Shown here one piece after another: positions 1 through 12,652 of a stretch of 64,000 bases of DNA. The DNA comes from Euglena gracilis (lineage: Eukaryota > Euglenida > Euglenophyceae > Euglenales): positions 29,211,411-29,275,410 of the forward strand of contig CP154954.1 in the NCBI GenBank assembly GCA_039621445.1, written 5' to 3'. A model generated the notes under the pieces. It searched no databases and was not told the DNA's origin. It worked only from the letters and a program-made list of their open reading frames with translations. The position numbers and the translations under genes are program-made. How positions within the stretch are numbered: position 1 is the stretch's first letter; each line of letters opens with the position of its first letter.

Positions 1-130
1 CCATAATACCAGGTGTTGGAGGAGACGGTGTGGTCGTTGGGGTTGAACCCCTTCAGAGGCCAGAGCCGGTGGGCGTTGCAGGGCCAAGTGATGTCGCTTC
101 TTTATTCCTCCGTTGGTTTATCCTCCGTTG

Positions 131-291
131 GTGGTTCATTTGCTTTAAAGCGCGCGTCACGTTGTTTGTGGGCGCAAATGCGCAAATGAACCACTTGTGA
201 ATTTGTGCAATTTCTGCAGGTAGTTCATTTGCGCATTTGCGCCCACCAACAGCATGACGCGTGCTTTAACGCACGTGAACCATCAACCATT
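131..291. repeat. Foldback hairpin element 1
   Basis: Two long inverted arms (about 131-196 and 217-291) face each other across a short centre. The innermost arms read GGGCGCAAATGCGCAAATGAA on one side and its complement on the other. The outer parts of the arms pair less perfectly. The core is shared with the foldback at 539-678. No protein is encoded. It could be a small non-autonomous transposon; no clear target duplication was found. Confidence 0.7.
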
Positions 292-538
292 TACCGGCGT
301 TTGACGGTTGTGCTTTGTCACACCATTTATCGACCATTCAGAACCCATGAACAAATTGTGTTGGTGCGCGCATTTGCGCGCACAAACACATTTTTGTTTG
401 TGCACGCTTTAGTGACAATGAACTGGCACCGTCAACAAACAGTGTGACAAACCCACCGATTTATGTTCCTTGACGGCCTGCTGGTTCGCGCAGACACAGC
501 CCCATTGTCATTGTTTATCAACGGTGTCAGCTCATGGG

Positions 539-678
539 TGTTAAAGCTCATCCCTTGTAGGACAAATTTGCGTTTATGGGCGCAAATGCGCGCACAAACA
601 AAATTATGTTGGTGCGCGCATTTGCGCCCATAAAAAAAATAAACAGAACTTTGTCCTTCAAGGGATGGGCTTTAACTT
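539..678. repeat. Foldback hairpin element 2
   Basis: The ends are GTTAAAGCTCATCCCTTG and its near-complement CAAGGGATGGGCTTTAAC. Inside them a second pair of arms (GGGCGCAAATGCGCGCACAA and its complement) surrounds an 8-base AT-rich centre. The whole 140 bp can fold into one hairpin. It shares its core with the element at 131-291, so both belong to one small family. No flanking duplication is evident. Confidence 0.75.
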
Positions 679-2219
679 CCAGGTTCTTTGAACAACAAAC
701 ATGGTTTTGCAGATCCCGGGCATAAGTTGGGTGGGAGACACTTGTCCTCTTCATTCCGCTCCCTGTGGACCCTATTTCTTCCCCTCTGTGCATCCCATGC
801 CAACACGCCCGACACTTACCTTCCTTACCTGATGCCCTTCCCACCACTAGGTATCACGACCCACGTTAGTTAACAAACCACAGAAAACACACGCTGGACG
901 TGCCCGCAAACTCTGGACGTGCCGCAAAGCAGTCCAGCAAACAAACACCCAGGATGCACACTGCCGGCAGTTTGTTGAGCACACCCAAGGACACAGCCGA
1001 AAGGAGCAAGAAGGGCAGTAAGGTCCCGTTCCTTGTTCCGCTTTTTTTTTTTGCGATTTTTTTCACCTCCCGGGGGAACGGTCCCGGGGTTTCGACGTGT
1101 GGAGCCCATTTTCCGTTAACCCCCCAAAACACCATGTGCCAAAAGCCGAGGTCCCACCAAAAAATGCTTGCCAAGCCCCGGAGGGTCACTAATTGACTGG
1201 GATTGACGGACGGAACAAGTCATAAACAATTTTTTTTTCAGCATCTCCTTTCTGTTCGGGCCGTGTCGCCGTGTTTATCTTATTCGGGAGAAGGGCCTCT
1301 GCAACCAGCACCACCAAGTGTTGGGGGTTCGAATCCACAACCTTCCAAGCAAACCTAATTTCTCTCATTTTTTTGCACTCTTCTCTCCTTGTGCGCCGGT
1401 TTTCAAACCCCCCTGACCTTCACAGTCCGGAATCTAAAAATTCGAAATTTCCGCAAATCTGAATTTTTTTGCGCAAATGCCGCAAATCAACTAAAAAAGC
1501 TTAAGTGCAATCCGGCCGCTAAGCACCGGAACTTTTTGGGACAAAGACCCTGGTGCGATTGCCCTCAATCCCCCCAAGCCCTCCCCCTGTTGTGGGTTCC
1601 GGCGGCTGTAACACCCCTTTTGCACTTCAACACCAGGGATCACACTCTTATGACCCGCCAGAAATTTTTTTCGACTTTTTCACAACGGGGGGTGGGGGGG
1701 GGGGGTGGGGGGGGGGGGGTGTAGAAGTCCACCCTCTGGATGCATAGCAAGGCAACTCTTCGGGCAACATGTGCCCGGGGCAGAGCCGGAAAAAAAAAAA
1801 AGCAACAGAAATGGCCATTGTTGACATACAAATAACACCCAGCCTGTGTGCAGCACCATCTAGGGAACACAGTTGAGGCTTCAAAAACGAGGGACTCGCA
1901 ACGGGGGGTTTTGGCCCTTTTTGGGAAAATTCACGTGCCCCGGCGTTCAAACCCAGGGTTTTGAACCTTTTTTAAAATGGTGCACAGGAGAAACACCAAG
2001 ATTGGGCCTGTTCCCAGGGTCCCAACATCGGCAAACGATGCACACGCCAATGTGGAGGGTCTCCGTGGAACCAGAGGGTCAAAAGGGTGGGTTCTACCGC
2101 CGGGTTTCAAAAAGATTGGAAATTTGCGCATAAGTGCAAGCTGAAAATCAAAGCATTAAGTGGGAGTTTGGCCACCTAAGACCCAGGCCAAAGGGCAGAG
2201 GTATCCCAAACAGGCAGTT
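679..2219. other. No gene seen
   Basis: Short open frames occur on both strands but none shows a protein motif or a convincing splice site. A poly-G block lies at about 1686-1719. I see no recognisable element. Confidence 0.5.
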
Positions 2220-2700
2220 TTTTAAGGTGGTGCCGACCCCACCCGGGGGGGGGGGGGGGCGTGCCTGGGCCAGGCTGTTTTTTACCAACCCCGGGGGGGG
2301 GGGGGTCCGGAGTGCCTTGGGGTGCCTGCCCAGGCAGGCACTACCCCCCCCCCCCGAGGGGTCGGATCGGGAGTGCCTTGGAGTGCCTGCCCAGACAGGC
2401 ACCCCCCCCGGGGATGGGGTCGGCACCCGACTAAAATACGGCCTGGCCCTGGGCAGGCACTCCCGATCCGACCCCCCCCCGGGGGCACACAACCAAAAGT
2501 GACCTACCACAGACCCTGGCGCCAAATGCGCCGGGGAGCCAAAAATGGCTTATTTTGAAAGGAATGTGCCTGGGCGCAGGCAGAAATCCGACCCCCCCCG
2601 GGGGGGTGTGCCTGGAGTGTGTGGAGTGCCTGCCTGGGCAAGGCACTCCGGACCCCCCCTCCCCCTCCCCCCCGGGTTGGCAAAAAAAAGCCTGATCCCA
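2220..2700. repeat. Poly-C/poly-G blocks with GTGCCTGCC hairpins
   Basis: Runs of 8 to 13 C or G alternate with near-palindromes of the form GTGCCTGCC-CA-GGCAGGCAC (2322-2341; a decayed copy starts at about 2383) and with GGAGTGCCTTGG motifs. The open frames here on both strands follow from the repeats and are not genes. Confidence 0.6.
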
Positions 2701-3365
2701 AACGGTTTCGCATCTTCTGGATGTCCGAAAAAAAGCGCATTTTAGGTGTATCACAGGTACACCACAGGGTGTACGCTTGGCAACTCTCCACCCTCCCTCC
2801 TTGCATGCAAATTTAACAACACTGGCCCCGGCGCGCGGTGCATGAGTTCCATGTCTTGGTGTCTCCCCTTGATGTAGGGGTGGGGGGAATAGGGCGCCTG
2901 GGAATATACTCGATACCTACCAAGCGGGAGTGGGGCAGTGCTCCCATGATGTTGGACACAGGACCAGCAGCCCCTATCCGCTTCTGCACATCAAAGTGGC
3001 GTGGCTCTTTTCATTGGAATTCTGGGATTCCCTGGGTTGAATATGAATAACTCGCAACGTTGAAATGCAAGCATTCAAGATTTGGAAGGTGAAGAGGAGG
3101 AGGATCCACTTCCCCCTTAGCACCATGACCTTGCCCAGCACGCACAAAATGGAGAATTGATATCTGACACCTTTTCATGTGCAACAATAAAATGTACAAT
3201 TTACAGTTCATGGCAACAATACAAAGTCCAACAATAAAACATTTGGCTTTCGTCAAGTAAGTAAAATTCGCACCAAACCATCAAGCACTTTGAATTCACC
3301 ACCAGAGCAACACGCTGATGACCCTTCAGGCCAAGAGGCTCCTTTTCAAGACCCGGGGGGAGGGG
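2701..3365. other. No gene seen
   Basis: Mixed-composition sequence without a supported open frame, splice site or repeat, up to the hAT-like element at 3366. Confidence 0.4.
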
Positions 3366-3793
3366 CAGGGATGGATGGGAAGCCTTGGGGGGGGTCCGCC
3401 GCCCCCCCCCCCCACACGGGGGGGTTGGACCCCCCCGCCTCGAAACTGAAGGGGCCCGGGGTAATTTTTGGTTTCATGGAACGGCAAAGGACCAAGAAAA
3501 ATTTTTGGGCTGGAAACGGGCCAAAACTGGTCAAAAATCCCTTATTTTTCGTATAAATCCAAAAATGGTAAGTTTTTGAAAATTCTTGAACACTTTTTAT
3601 GTGGAAAAACCAAAAAAAAATCGTGGGACATGCTCAAAAATGGAAAAAGGCATCTTTTGCTCATTTGGCGGCGCACAGCGCCGGAAGAAAATTTTTCGCT
3701 ATTTTTGGAACCTGGCAAAGGGGGGCGGGTGGGGGGTCCGGACCTGCCACCTGCCTCAAAACCGAAAACCGAAGGGCTTCCCATCCATCCCTG
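3366..3793. mobile_element. hAT-like non-autonomous element (428 bp)
   Basis: The termini are an inverted repeat CAGGGATGGATGGGAAGCC. The flanking octamers are GGGAGGGG and GGGAAGGG, a 7 of 8 match to an 8-bp target duplication. CA-starting ends with 8-bp duplications are the hAT signature. Inside are poly-G/C blocks and a GC hairpin (GGCGC-aca-GCGCC at about 3667) followed by A/T runs. No transposase is present. Confidence 0.72.
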
Positions 3794-5519
3794 GGGAAGG
3801 GAGGCTGCCCTCTAAAGTTCGGGCCATCTGAAGGCATTTTCAAAAATATATTTCTGGCGCTTTGCACGAGAACCCATACCCAATCCCCCAGGCATGCGCG
3901 CTCTGGGGGGGGGAATTAAAAAAAAAGGCTGGTCCCATATGGTGCAAATGCAGGCATGAACAAAACAGCATATGAGTTTAACTGCCATCCATTGTGCGAC
4001 GATGTGTGTCAAACAGAAATGCCCTTTTCTCGTTAAGGGCCTGTATCTATGTCCATGTCAATGGAGATATATTGTCTTTATGTGTATGTGGTTTAATTTG
4101 ACGGCAGGTGGGCCCCACGGGGCAGTCCCACTGATTAAAATTTAACCCAGGTGCTTGTAAATGGGGGGAGGGTCCCGAATGGTTGCAGTGTTGTTGCCGC
4201 CCTGGTGGCAAACTGCGTCCGCGTCCCAGTGCCTTCCCCGTCACAATTTGCAGGGGTGTACAGCAAACACCTATACAGTCAACCGATGCCCAGAAACTCT
4301 TTTTGAGGCGTAATACTTAGAACTTTCTGGAGGGTGAAATACAAAACGTCTGCACCAATAGACCAAAAGAAACCTCGGTGAACAAAAAAAATCAGTATTT
4401 TATGCCATGTTTTTTTCTACACTTGTGACCTCTGTCACTTGTAGAAGAACAAAAAATGACTTGAAAGAAAGATTGGGTCATATAAAATTTAAATCTCACA
4501 GGACGAACTGGACCATTTCGGGGGGGAGGGGGTAAATTTTCCAAAGGAGGTATACCTCCCTTGGCCAATGCCCATCTTAGATCACACCGCCCAGGGGGTT
4601 GCAAATGGTGGAGGGGCAAACCTGAAAGAGTCACGCCCTTCAAACAATGTCAGGAGAGAATGGACAGGCTGGGTCCATCCCTGCAGCGTAACACACCAGA
4701 GGGGGGAGGTAAGATGTAAACAGCAATATAAACACGAAGGGGACAGGAGCCCTGACATCCCTTGCCCTCCACCTCAGCAGAGCAAACCATCAATCCTCTT
4801 ACCACAGCAATATGATTAGCCATGATAAGTTCTATGATATGTGCAACTGCAACACCCCGCAGTGAGGATATTGAACGGGGATGGTGCCTTGAAAGCCAGT
4901 GAGAAGCAAAATGTGTGTATGTGTGTGTGGGTGTGTGGGCAGGCGGGCATGGGTGTGTGCGTGGGCGTGTGAGTGGGTGCGTGCATGCATATGTATTTGG
5001 AAATGTTCAGTGAAAAAAACCTGTAAACAAACAGGGGGTTTCTTAAGAACCTGGGGGGGGGGTCCAGCAGGCTGGAAAAAGGTGCTGGCTAGAACCCCTG
5101 GGGGGAGGTTGGCCGGGGGGGGGGGGGTCGGACAGCTGGCAGGCCGAAATTTTTTCGGTCCAGCGGCTTTGCCAGGCTGCCCCTAACTTTATGTAAGGGG
5201 ACCCTGGGCTCAAGAAAACCTCGGGTAACAAATCTTCAGAAAAGGAATGCCCTGAAATGGAAAAGGATTTCTAGCAAATGGTTTGCAATTTGCCAAGGAA
5301 TAAAGCCCCCCAAAACAAGTTGTTGAGAAAAAGACAGTGACCTCCCCGAATATAAGAAACCAGGTTTTGTGTAGTGCTGAGCCCTTTGCGTGCCTGATGA
5401 TGCCATGGCGCAACAGATGTTTGAAGCCTCTGGCTACCAGGGCGGATCTTCAGCCCGACCTGGCGGCCGGAGGCCCGGCCCCGGCGCGACCGGTGGCCCA
5501 GCCCGGCCCGGCTCAGGCG
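3794..5519. other. No gene seen; GT-rich microsatellite
   Basis: No supported exon. A GT-rich stretch lies at about 4910-4985. Poly-G blocks at 5050-5130 flank short hairpins. Nothing else is recognisable. Confidence 0.4.
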
Positions 5520-6110
5520 CACAACTGGCCCTGGCAGTTTATGCGGGGCGATGGAGGGTCCCAAGGGGCTTTATTTTACGTCCCCGGTGATTTCCTTTGA
5601 TTCCCGAACATTTTGGAGATATTTTGAATTTCGATTTTTTTGAACCTGAAATGGCCCGAAAATGGCCAAAACGGGCAGCATTTGGAGCAGGAGTCCAACT
5701 GGCCCTGGCGGCTATACAGGGCGATTGAGGGTCCCAGGGACTTTATTTTAGGTTCCCAATCCACTTTGGAGATATTTTGAAAATCTCGATTCATTTTACC
5801 TGAAATGGCCCGAAAACAGCCAGCCAAAACAGTACAAAATGGCCAAAATTGGCGGGAAAATGGCCGCAACTTGGGCTTGGTGGGGAGTTCGTGAAAAAGT
5901 AAAGCATTGTTGGATAGGGCATTCCAAGGGCTTTATTTTTGGTCTCCGGACATTTCCTTTCATTTTGCTTCATTGTCGGAATATTTTAAAAAAAAATCGA
6001 TTTTTAAAAAACACCATTCTGCCCAACTTTTCTCCGGCGGTAACCTTTGCTCTGACTCTGAAGAGATAAGAGCTCAGCGACCCCCTCTATCATCAACACC
6101 TAAAATATGA
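5520..6110. repeat. Degenerate tandem repeat, about 175 bp unit
   Basis: Copies start near 5520, 5697 and 5870. Each has an ACTGGCCCTGGC-like start, a GGGCTTTATTTT block, a TTTGGAGATATTTTGAA block and a CTGAAATGGCCCGAAA end. The copies have diverged and the third is poor. Just downstream (6100-6270) a short motif AATATAAGCAACC recurs at least three times. Confidence 0.6.
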
Positions 6111-8862
6111 GCAACCCTTTGGCCGATTTTCGGCGGACAGCCAAATAAAAACAACCCCTGATTGGACGATGTGAAGGAATTTTCAATGGCATAAAACGGC
6201 CGAAATCAGGGAATTCAAAATATAAGCAACCCCTGGAGCCGATTATCGGAAACCCAAATATAAGCAACCAGTTTCTTGTATTGGGGGGGGGGGGTAATGG
6301 GACAGCTGAATGGGAGAGCATTAAGAACTGCAGCCTTCAGGCGGGGTGTGGGTCATGCGTGTACTTCTCCAGGCAGAAATCTTGGACCGGTCAGGGAACA
6401 GGCAGTGGGCAGGACATAGACCCGCAGGGAGTGCGCCTTTTGCACGCAGGCCATGCTGCAGCCCTGCGCAGGGTGGGGATTGGGTTGAGGGAGGCGCAGC
6501 CCAAGTAGCAAACATGGGGGTCCCAGGGATGGTGCCGGGGACAATCCCCCCCAAAGAAGCAAGAGAGGGAGGGAGGGGACAGGGCGGCAAACAAACACCT
6601 CTTTTCATTAGAATCCAGAATCCTTGAGTCCAAATGATGGAGAATTTGATGTTGGAAACTATCCCTCAACTCGCCTGGAACCGCAAAAAAAAGGGAGGAA
6701 AATCCAGCCCATCCGCCGCTGTGCACCTGGCTCCCAATTTCACGACCTTCACCCTGTGCAGTGTCCTGCAATCAATCGAGCCACTCACCAGCCTGCGGGA
6801 AGGTAAACAGCATGTTTGGCACAGCTCAACCCATTCCGCCCAAACAATTCCGCACAGCAGAGGGGGGGGGGCAAAAGGAAGGGACTGCCATTGGGGGGCA
6901 GGGACAGCCAGCCAACATCGGCCCGGGCGGCAAACCCTTCTTTGGGTCCGCGCAAGGCAAGGGTGGGGATCCCTTGGGAGGGATATTGACTCGGCAGAGG
7001 GGGAGAGGGAAATCCATCCAGGCAGCCGGCTGGCCCCCGCCGTTCGGTCGCCCACTGGTGCTACCAGCCCCATAACTGGAGAGGGCTGGCATGTTTTTTT
7101 GGGGGGGCTGCTTTGTACCAACCCTGGGCAAGAACCTCCAGAAACTTGGTACTTTGGTGGTGTTGTCAGGATTTGTCAGGATTTGTCGGGATTTGCCAGA
7201 ATCCGCCCCTCCAGAGGGCCAAAAAAAGTGTTGTCGGGATTCGTCGGGGTTTGTCGAGATTTGTCGCTGGAGACCCCGGAGTTGGGGATTGTAGGGGTGC
7301 CCTGGATATAGACAGCCCCATGCGTTGGCAGGGGGGGGGGGAGAACGTTGCCTGAAAAGGGGGGCATTCCTGGGCTTCTGTAGAATTTGTGCCGAAGTGG
7401 CTCACTTCGCTGGGGGGTGTCCTCATAGAACCCATAGGGAGGAAACCTTATGAATTCCTGCGGTTTCTTATCAGTTTTGGGAGGGATTCTGAGACAAAAG
7501 TGGGCACTGTCCAGCCTGTATTGCATGGGATACGTTGAATAAGGGTTGCAGAGAGGCCGGGTGGAGGCTCGGACCCCCCTATGGTCAAATGGGAGAGATG
7601 TCCACCTGAACCGCACCTTAATGTGATGCCCCTGTTTGTCACCCCTTTGGTTGGTGACGGGGGGGGCGACAGTTGGGAGGTTACTATTACTACTGCTCCC
7701 CCCTTTATGTTGTCACTTTCTGCAGCGCACTTTTGCACGCAGTTAGCTTGCAGGGGGGGGGGGCAATTTGAAAGGGGGTGACAAAAGAGGGGGGTCTGGT
7801 TGACGGAGGGGACGTTCACGTGAGAGCATCTTTCTCTTTCTCTTTCCGTCCACTGGCTCCCACCCACCCTCGTGTGTGGCAGGGCCATCGGGAGGGGCAG
7901 CACCATGCGGGCGGGCAGGCTCCATCCAGCAACGCTTCTGGTGGCCCCGGGGGGTGTTTAGCCAACGAGGGGGATAGCCCAGCAGGGGTCCTGGCCCAGC
8001 TGAGACCTGCCCCCCCCCTCCCAAAGCATCTGCATGCGAACGTAAAGTGGGGGGGGGCAGCCCGGTGAAGTGGGGGGGATGGCTTCCGAATACAAAATTG
8101 ACAAATTTGCTGACCACCTTTCAGGGCAGACAAAAAAATACGGTAGACAGTTTGGGGGAAATAAAGTAAACCCAAAATCAATTTTCCAGAATCAACGTAA
8201 TATTCTTTTACTGTAATTCTTGTGCACAATAATTTCTGTCCACCTTGTGTCATGAGTCCATATGACGCTGCCCCAACCTTGGCACACCTTAATATCCGAA
8301 CAAAAAGTGGCAGAGAAACGACGCCAAACATGTTTTCTTTGGGCTTTTCCCATTACAAGACATTCGGTTTCCTTCTCCAGTTGAGCAAAACACATCCTTG
8401 GTCCAACAGACATGACTCTTGTGCATTCTCCTTGTAATTATTGGACGAGAGAGGAATTTCCTGGTGTAGACTGTCTAAACTACCATCTCCCAATGCCCAG
8501 CTTAAACATGAAATTGGCTCATATTGTTTTGGCAAATGTTTTGCCCAAAAAAATCCGACCAGAGTAATCTTGTCTAGCAAATGACAAAGACATAAGCAAT
8601 AAAAAACGTCTGGGCAAATAAATGCCCCTATAACCAGCCCATTCACTTGCTGATGGGATAAAGTATGCCTCCATTGTTTTTATAATATAAATCCTTCGAC
8701 GCTGTGGTAAATGACTGAGACTGGAATTCGACCACAAACGTTTGATCAGGACTCCAGACCAAATCTTTTTGTTCTGAGGGAACGCCATTCATTCAACACT
8801 CCACTGATACGAACACTCAATGGCCCAAAATGAAAACCTCCCGCTTTTTTCTACCTTGGGAA
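6111..8862. other. No confident gene; possible exon near 6634-6802
   Basis: A plus-strand open stretch ends at a good donor (CGGGAAG|GTAAAC at 6803), but its reading frame and partner exons are unclear. At 7155-7270 the motif GGATTTGTC recurs in tandem and then decays. The rest holds poly-G blocks and no recognisable coding sequence. Confidence 0.3.
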
Positions 8863-9014
8863 TCAACGTGCACGCTTTGAATTTGGGCGAGGGAGTGAAT
8901 CTGTGTGTCGCCCAAATGGATTTTTCCACACGTCAGTTGACTGTGCCTTCTGGGGTGCAAAACAAGCTGGGCCTGGCACTGGAATGTTGGGATTTGGGTC
9001 AGAAGAGAGGATGT
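8863..9014 (-). CDS. Probable terminal exon of an unknown protein
   Basis: A pyrimidine-rich acceptor (CTCTCTGCCCAG) precedes an open 152-nt stretch ending in TGA at 8863-8865. The encoded piece is rich in Pro, Asn and Ser and ends in a basic tail (SKRAR). I do not recognise it. It may be the last exon of the gene whose exons are at 12558-12652 and 10622-10793, but the phase (1) does not match the donor of the 10.6 kb exon (2). In that case at least one exon between them is missing from this reading, or it is a separate gene. Confidence 0.4.
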
Positions 9015-9539
9015 CTGGGCAGAGAGGAGGAAGGGAGGCTGGAGGGGGGGGGGGGGGGCGGGGGCGCAGTGCCCGAGATGCATTTTTGAATGGATCCGAA
9101 ATCAACACACCAATTGGGGAAAATTGGCGAAAAATGGGAAAAAATTGTTGGTGCACAATTTTTTCTCCCCTGGGTATCCTGGTGGGGTCCAACCCCACTG
9201 GGACTGGGTACCTTCTTCCATCGAACTCAGCCAGTTGTTTGATGTGTGGAAGAGATCTTCGAAAGATAATTTAGCAACATTGCATGTGTCGTTAAACATT
9301 ACTCAAACAAAGCACCCAAAAAAATAATATCACCACGGGACCTGATTTTGGTAGCCCAATGTGATATCCCCCCCCCCCACACTGATGTCAAGAAAAACAT
9401 GTGCTTTGTGATGGTTGGAATAATAATATTTTTGTAAAAAGATTTTCATGATTTCAGCCACGTTCTAGTTGGAAAGCAAAAATGCGCCTTTCTGAGACAT
9501 AAAAATTGCACCAAAGATGGAATTTGACAAAAATATATA
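9015..9539. other. No gene seen
   Basis: No supported exon. A 13-nt poly-G run at about 9045 borders the exon's upstream intron. Confidence 0.35.
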
Positions 9540-9790
9540 AACCCGACCCCCCACTTATAACCCCCCCCATCCTATAACCCCCCTTCCACTTATAACCCCC
9601 CCCCTCGGGCCCAACCACTAAACCGTGGCTTATAACCCCCCCCCCCCCGGGAAGACATGAGAAGGCAAAGAGATCCGCCAAGGCTGTAACCCCCCCACTT
9701 ATAACCCCCCCCTTGGGGCCAACCACTAAACAGGATCCTATAACCCCCGGGGGGGTTATAAGTGAGGGGGGGGGGGGGTTACAACCGATT
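9540..9790. repeat. TATAACCCCCC array with inverted end
   Basis: The motif (C)TTATAACCCCCC occurs about eight times in one direction, then once inverted near 9750 (GGGGGTTATAAGTG). The same motif in the opposite orientation recurs at 30535-30850. This is a family of short inserts bounded by poly-C or poly-G plus TATAA. Confidence 0.65.
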
Positions 9791-10320
9791 TCAAGGTCAA
9801 ATTCTGCCACAGAAAAAGACAAAAATTATTTAATAATATCCCCCCAAACAATATCCCCCCCTGGGGATGGACTCCACATAATGTTTCAGGGGGAATATCA
9901 TTTGGGGGGTTATCTCCAAAAAAAGCAAAAAAAGGCGAAAAATCTCTCCCATTTTTCACATCCCAAAGAAATGCAAACCACAAAAACAAATGAAATATTG
10001 CCTTCCTGGCGCAACCAATTCCGACAAGCACCGGTGGGGGAGCGGTGGCAGAGAGCGGTGGCCAGCAACTGCGGCGCCACCATCGCGGCCTCAATATGCG
10101 GCACGGCGCGGCCTCCGCTTGCCCCGCCAAGCCCTGAGGCGGGAGGCAGGCGGGTAGGTAGGCGGGGGGGGGGGGTGGAGGGCAGCGTGGAAAACTGTCA
10201 ACTGGCTTTGTAATTGTCAACTTGCCTTGGCACACTGCGCAGTGTTGGGCACATATACGATCCATTGAAGCCTCTCTGCGCCTGGGCGAAAATGGCTGGG
10301 TTCAGGCAAAAACAAGAATA
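9791..10320. other. No gene seen
   Basis: Poly-C segments at 9840-9910, then a GC-rich 10020-10180. No frame shows a domain or a splice junction I can defend. Confidence 0.35.
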
Positions 10321-10588
10321 ATCCAGCACACAGACACACAAGCCCACGGACACATGCTTAGGTGTCAAATGAGGTCATGCATGCCAATACATACACACAC
10401 ATGCACACAGATAGACCTTCCCATACATCAATCACCTGCAAACACAAGCACATACACACATACAGACACAAGCACATCCATGCATGCATGCACGCAAACA
10501 TGCACACGCACGCACGCACGCACACACGCACGCATGCATGCAGACACACACACACACACACACACAGGCGTGCGGACACCCACACCCA

Positions 10589-10620
<32 letters not shown>
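10321..10620. repeat. (CA)n-rich microsatellite in an intron
   Basis: Imperfect CA/ACAC repeats run for 300 bp, purest at 10590-10620. The right edge supplies the GTGTGT donor of the minus-strand exon at 10622-10793. Open frames across it on both strands are trivial Thr/His or Cys/Val repeats. Confidence 0.9.
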
Positions 10621-10621
<1 letters not shown>

Positions 10622-10793
10622 CAGTTGTCCGAATTATTGTCCTTGTTGATGTCATTGAAAACACCAGAGGGCATAGGGGGACCGCCCCAGTCCTCTGGGT
10701 TGCCTTGGGTAGGTGGCTGTGCCTGTTGTGGGTTACCCTTGTACAGTGCCTGGGGACCCTCGTTGCCAATATCAGCAGGGCCCGGCAGGACAC
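10622..10793 (-). CDS. Internal exon of an unknown Gln/Asn/Pro-rich protein
   Basis: The 172-nt exon lies between acceptor CCTCTGCAG and donor CTG|GTGTGTG. It encodes a Gly/Pro/Gln/Asn-rich segment (contains GNPQQAQPPTQGNPEDW) ending in an Asn/Asp-rich stretch. The incoming phase needs one base from the previous exon, which the donor of 12558-12652 supplies, giving a Gly codon across the junction. That phase match supports one gene reading leftward. I do not recognise the family; low-complexity linkers like this occur in RNA-binding or regulatory proteins. A (CA)n tract starts right at the donor, in the intron. Confidence 0.6.
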
Positions 10794-12557
10794 CTGCAGA
10801 GGGGGGGAGGGGGATGAGTGTCTTGGCAACCGGGAATTTTGTTGCTGATGGGGTGCACATCCGACGACCAATGATTTGACAAACTGCGAGATGTTCCGAT
10901 ATTTATAATTGTACATGAGTGCAATACTGGGCAACAGTCTGTAGGAACTGCAACCATCGACAATGGGTTGTGGGTAGGGCGTGGTGATGTTTCTGCACTG
11001 CAGCATCAACGTTGTGTGGCACTGTGGGACAAGAATCTTATAAAAACTAAAATGACTTTTTGAAAGAAGAACCACCCGTGAAAATGATTGCAATATGGGG
11101 TGACTTTGGTCATTTTACCTGTCTTTTTTTGGCCAAAATTGAGTGGTGTTTCCACCCACATCTCAACATGTCTATGACAATGGCCACATCATCTGTACAA
11201 AAAAAAAAGCTGCTAAATGCAGCAAAAAAGTGGTCCAAAATAGCCACAGATGGACAAAAACGCCAGAAGCAGCCAAAACAGTGAAAAATGGGCCAAAAAA
11301 AAAGGTGGCTGAAAACGGGCCAAAGGTTGACCTTAATTGCCAAATGCAACCCAAATGGCCGAAGGTGGCAAAAAGTGGCCTAAAATGGCCAAAAAGTGGC
11401 TCAGAACAGCCAAAAGTGGCCGATTTGTAAGAAACCAGCAAAAAAAAAGAACCAGAAAATAGGGTTCGGTAAAAATTTGTGAAAATTTCACAAATGGGAA
11501 TGGTTCTTCTCACACAGTGTACGTGATGCGCCACGTGGTGCGCCACACGGTGAACGCGGTGTCACACGCGGTGCGCACGGTGTGGGGGCATTCCCTGTGC
11601 AGGAGTGCCTGGTGGGGACGTTGACCTCTCCCCAGGGTTTTTTATAAAAGGGGGTGGGACGGGTGGGTTTGGAACCCCCCCTGGTCAAATGGGTGGGGTG
11701 GGACCACGGCCAAAAAGGCCAAATTTTCACCCCGGCGCTTTTTGTGCAGGACCTTTGGAACTTTTGGGGTAAAGATTTGTAAAAAAAAATTCCAAAAAAA
11801 TTTCAGCGCAAAGAGAGGACTGGCAGCACACCAGAACAGAATCATGAGGAGGCATCTTTTTCCCTGAACTAAAATGTGTTGCGTGGTGCCTTGATGGGGG
11901 ATGTGATTGTGGTGCGATGGGAAACGGTGTGCTGTGGTGGCTGCTGTACTACAGGGGACGGTGCAGGAAAAAACTGTGCTCCGATGTCGGAAGCTGTTCA
12001 GGATGTGTTGTGAATATTTGCTGGTGCCTAGTCATATATAGGGGTGAGCCAGACCTGATGACAATGGGGAAAATGTTGAAACGAGGGGGAAATTGGAGGT
12101 TGTAGCAGATTTTCAAAACCCAGGGTTACACTTCAATATATTGCTTCTAATTGTAAACTGTGCGGGACTAGCATTGACGAGAGTGGTGAGGGGGGGGGAA
12201 CACGAAATTGGCATGTTCAACAATCTGGAAAAAAGTGGATGCGGCCCAGCCACAATCAAACGACAGAGCCAGAACAGCAACAAGATAAGAGTCCAGGAGG
12301 TGTCAGAGCGCAAGAGAACCAAGAGAACCAGATTGACCATAACCACCCCCCCCAGATGGGAGGATCAGGTCAGGGTGCCTTGGGGCACCCTGGTCTGACC
12401 TTGGGGCACCCAGGTTATCCACACTTGAAATCCAGCCTGTCTAAAGACGAAGCCCCTAACGAGGAGAGCCACCACGACCGACAGGGGTTGGGACAGGGCG
12501 GGCATTGGGACAGCGTCAAGCAGCGACAGGAGCAGGGCGAGGCTGAGGGGTACACAC
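10794..12557. other. Intron-like region with TGGCCAAAA-type repeats
   Basis: 11100-11430 is a degenerate array of GGCCAAAA and TGGCAAAA motifs. 11515-11585 holds repeated GCGGTG/GCGCCAC motifs. No exon is supported. Confidence 0.45.
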
Positions 12558-12652
12558 CCTGCACTCGGTCCCACAGTGAGCCGCCCCCTTTGCCCGGCTT
12601 TCGGCTGGGGAACCCCGGCGGGTTCGAGTAGTCCTCCGCCGCTGACACCTCC
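12558..12652 (-). CDS. Internal exon of an unknown protein, phase-matched to 10622-10793
   Basis: Acceptor GGCCTGCCAG and donor CAGG|GTGTGTACC bound a 95-nt exon encoding a Pro/Gly/Lys segment (contains SNPPGFPSRKPGKGGG). The exon ends with one spare base, which joins the next exon (10622-10793) in frame. Plus-strand frames over this stretch are open too but lack splice support. Function unknown. Confidence 0.55.

Noticed and set aside
10222-10848. Plus- and minus-strand frames over 200 codons long
   Set aside because: Most residues come from the (CA)n microsatellite. Only the minus exon at 10622-10793 has splice support.
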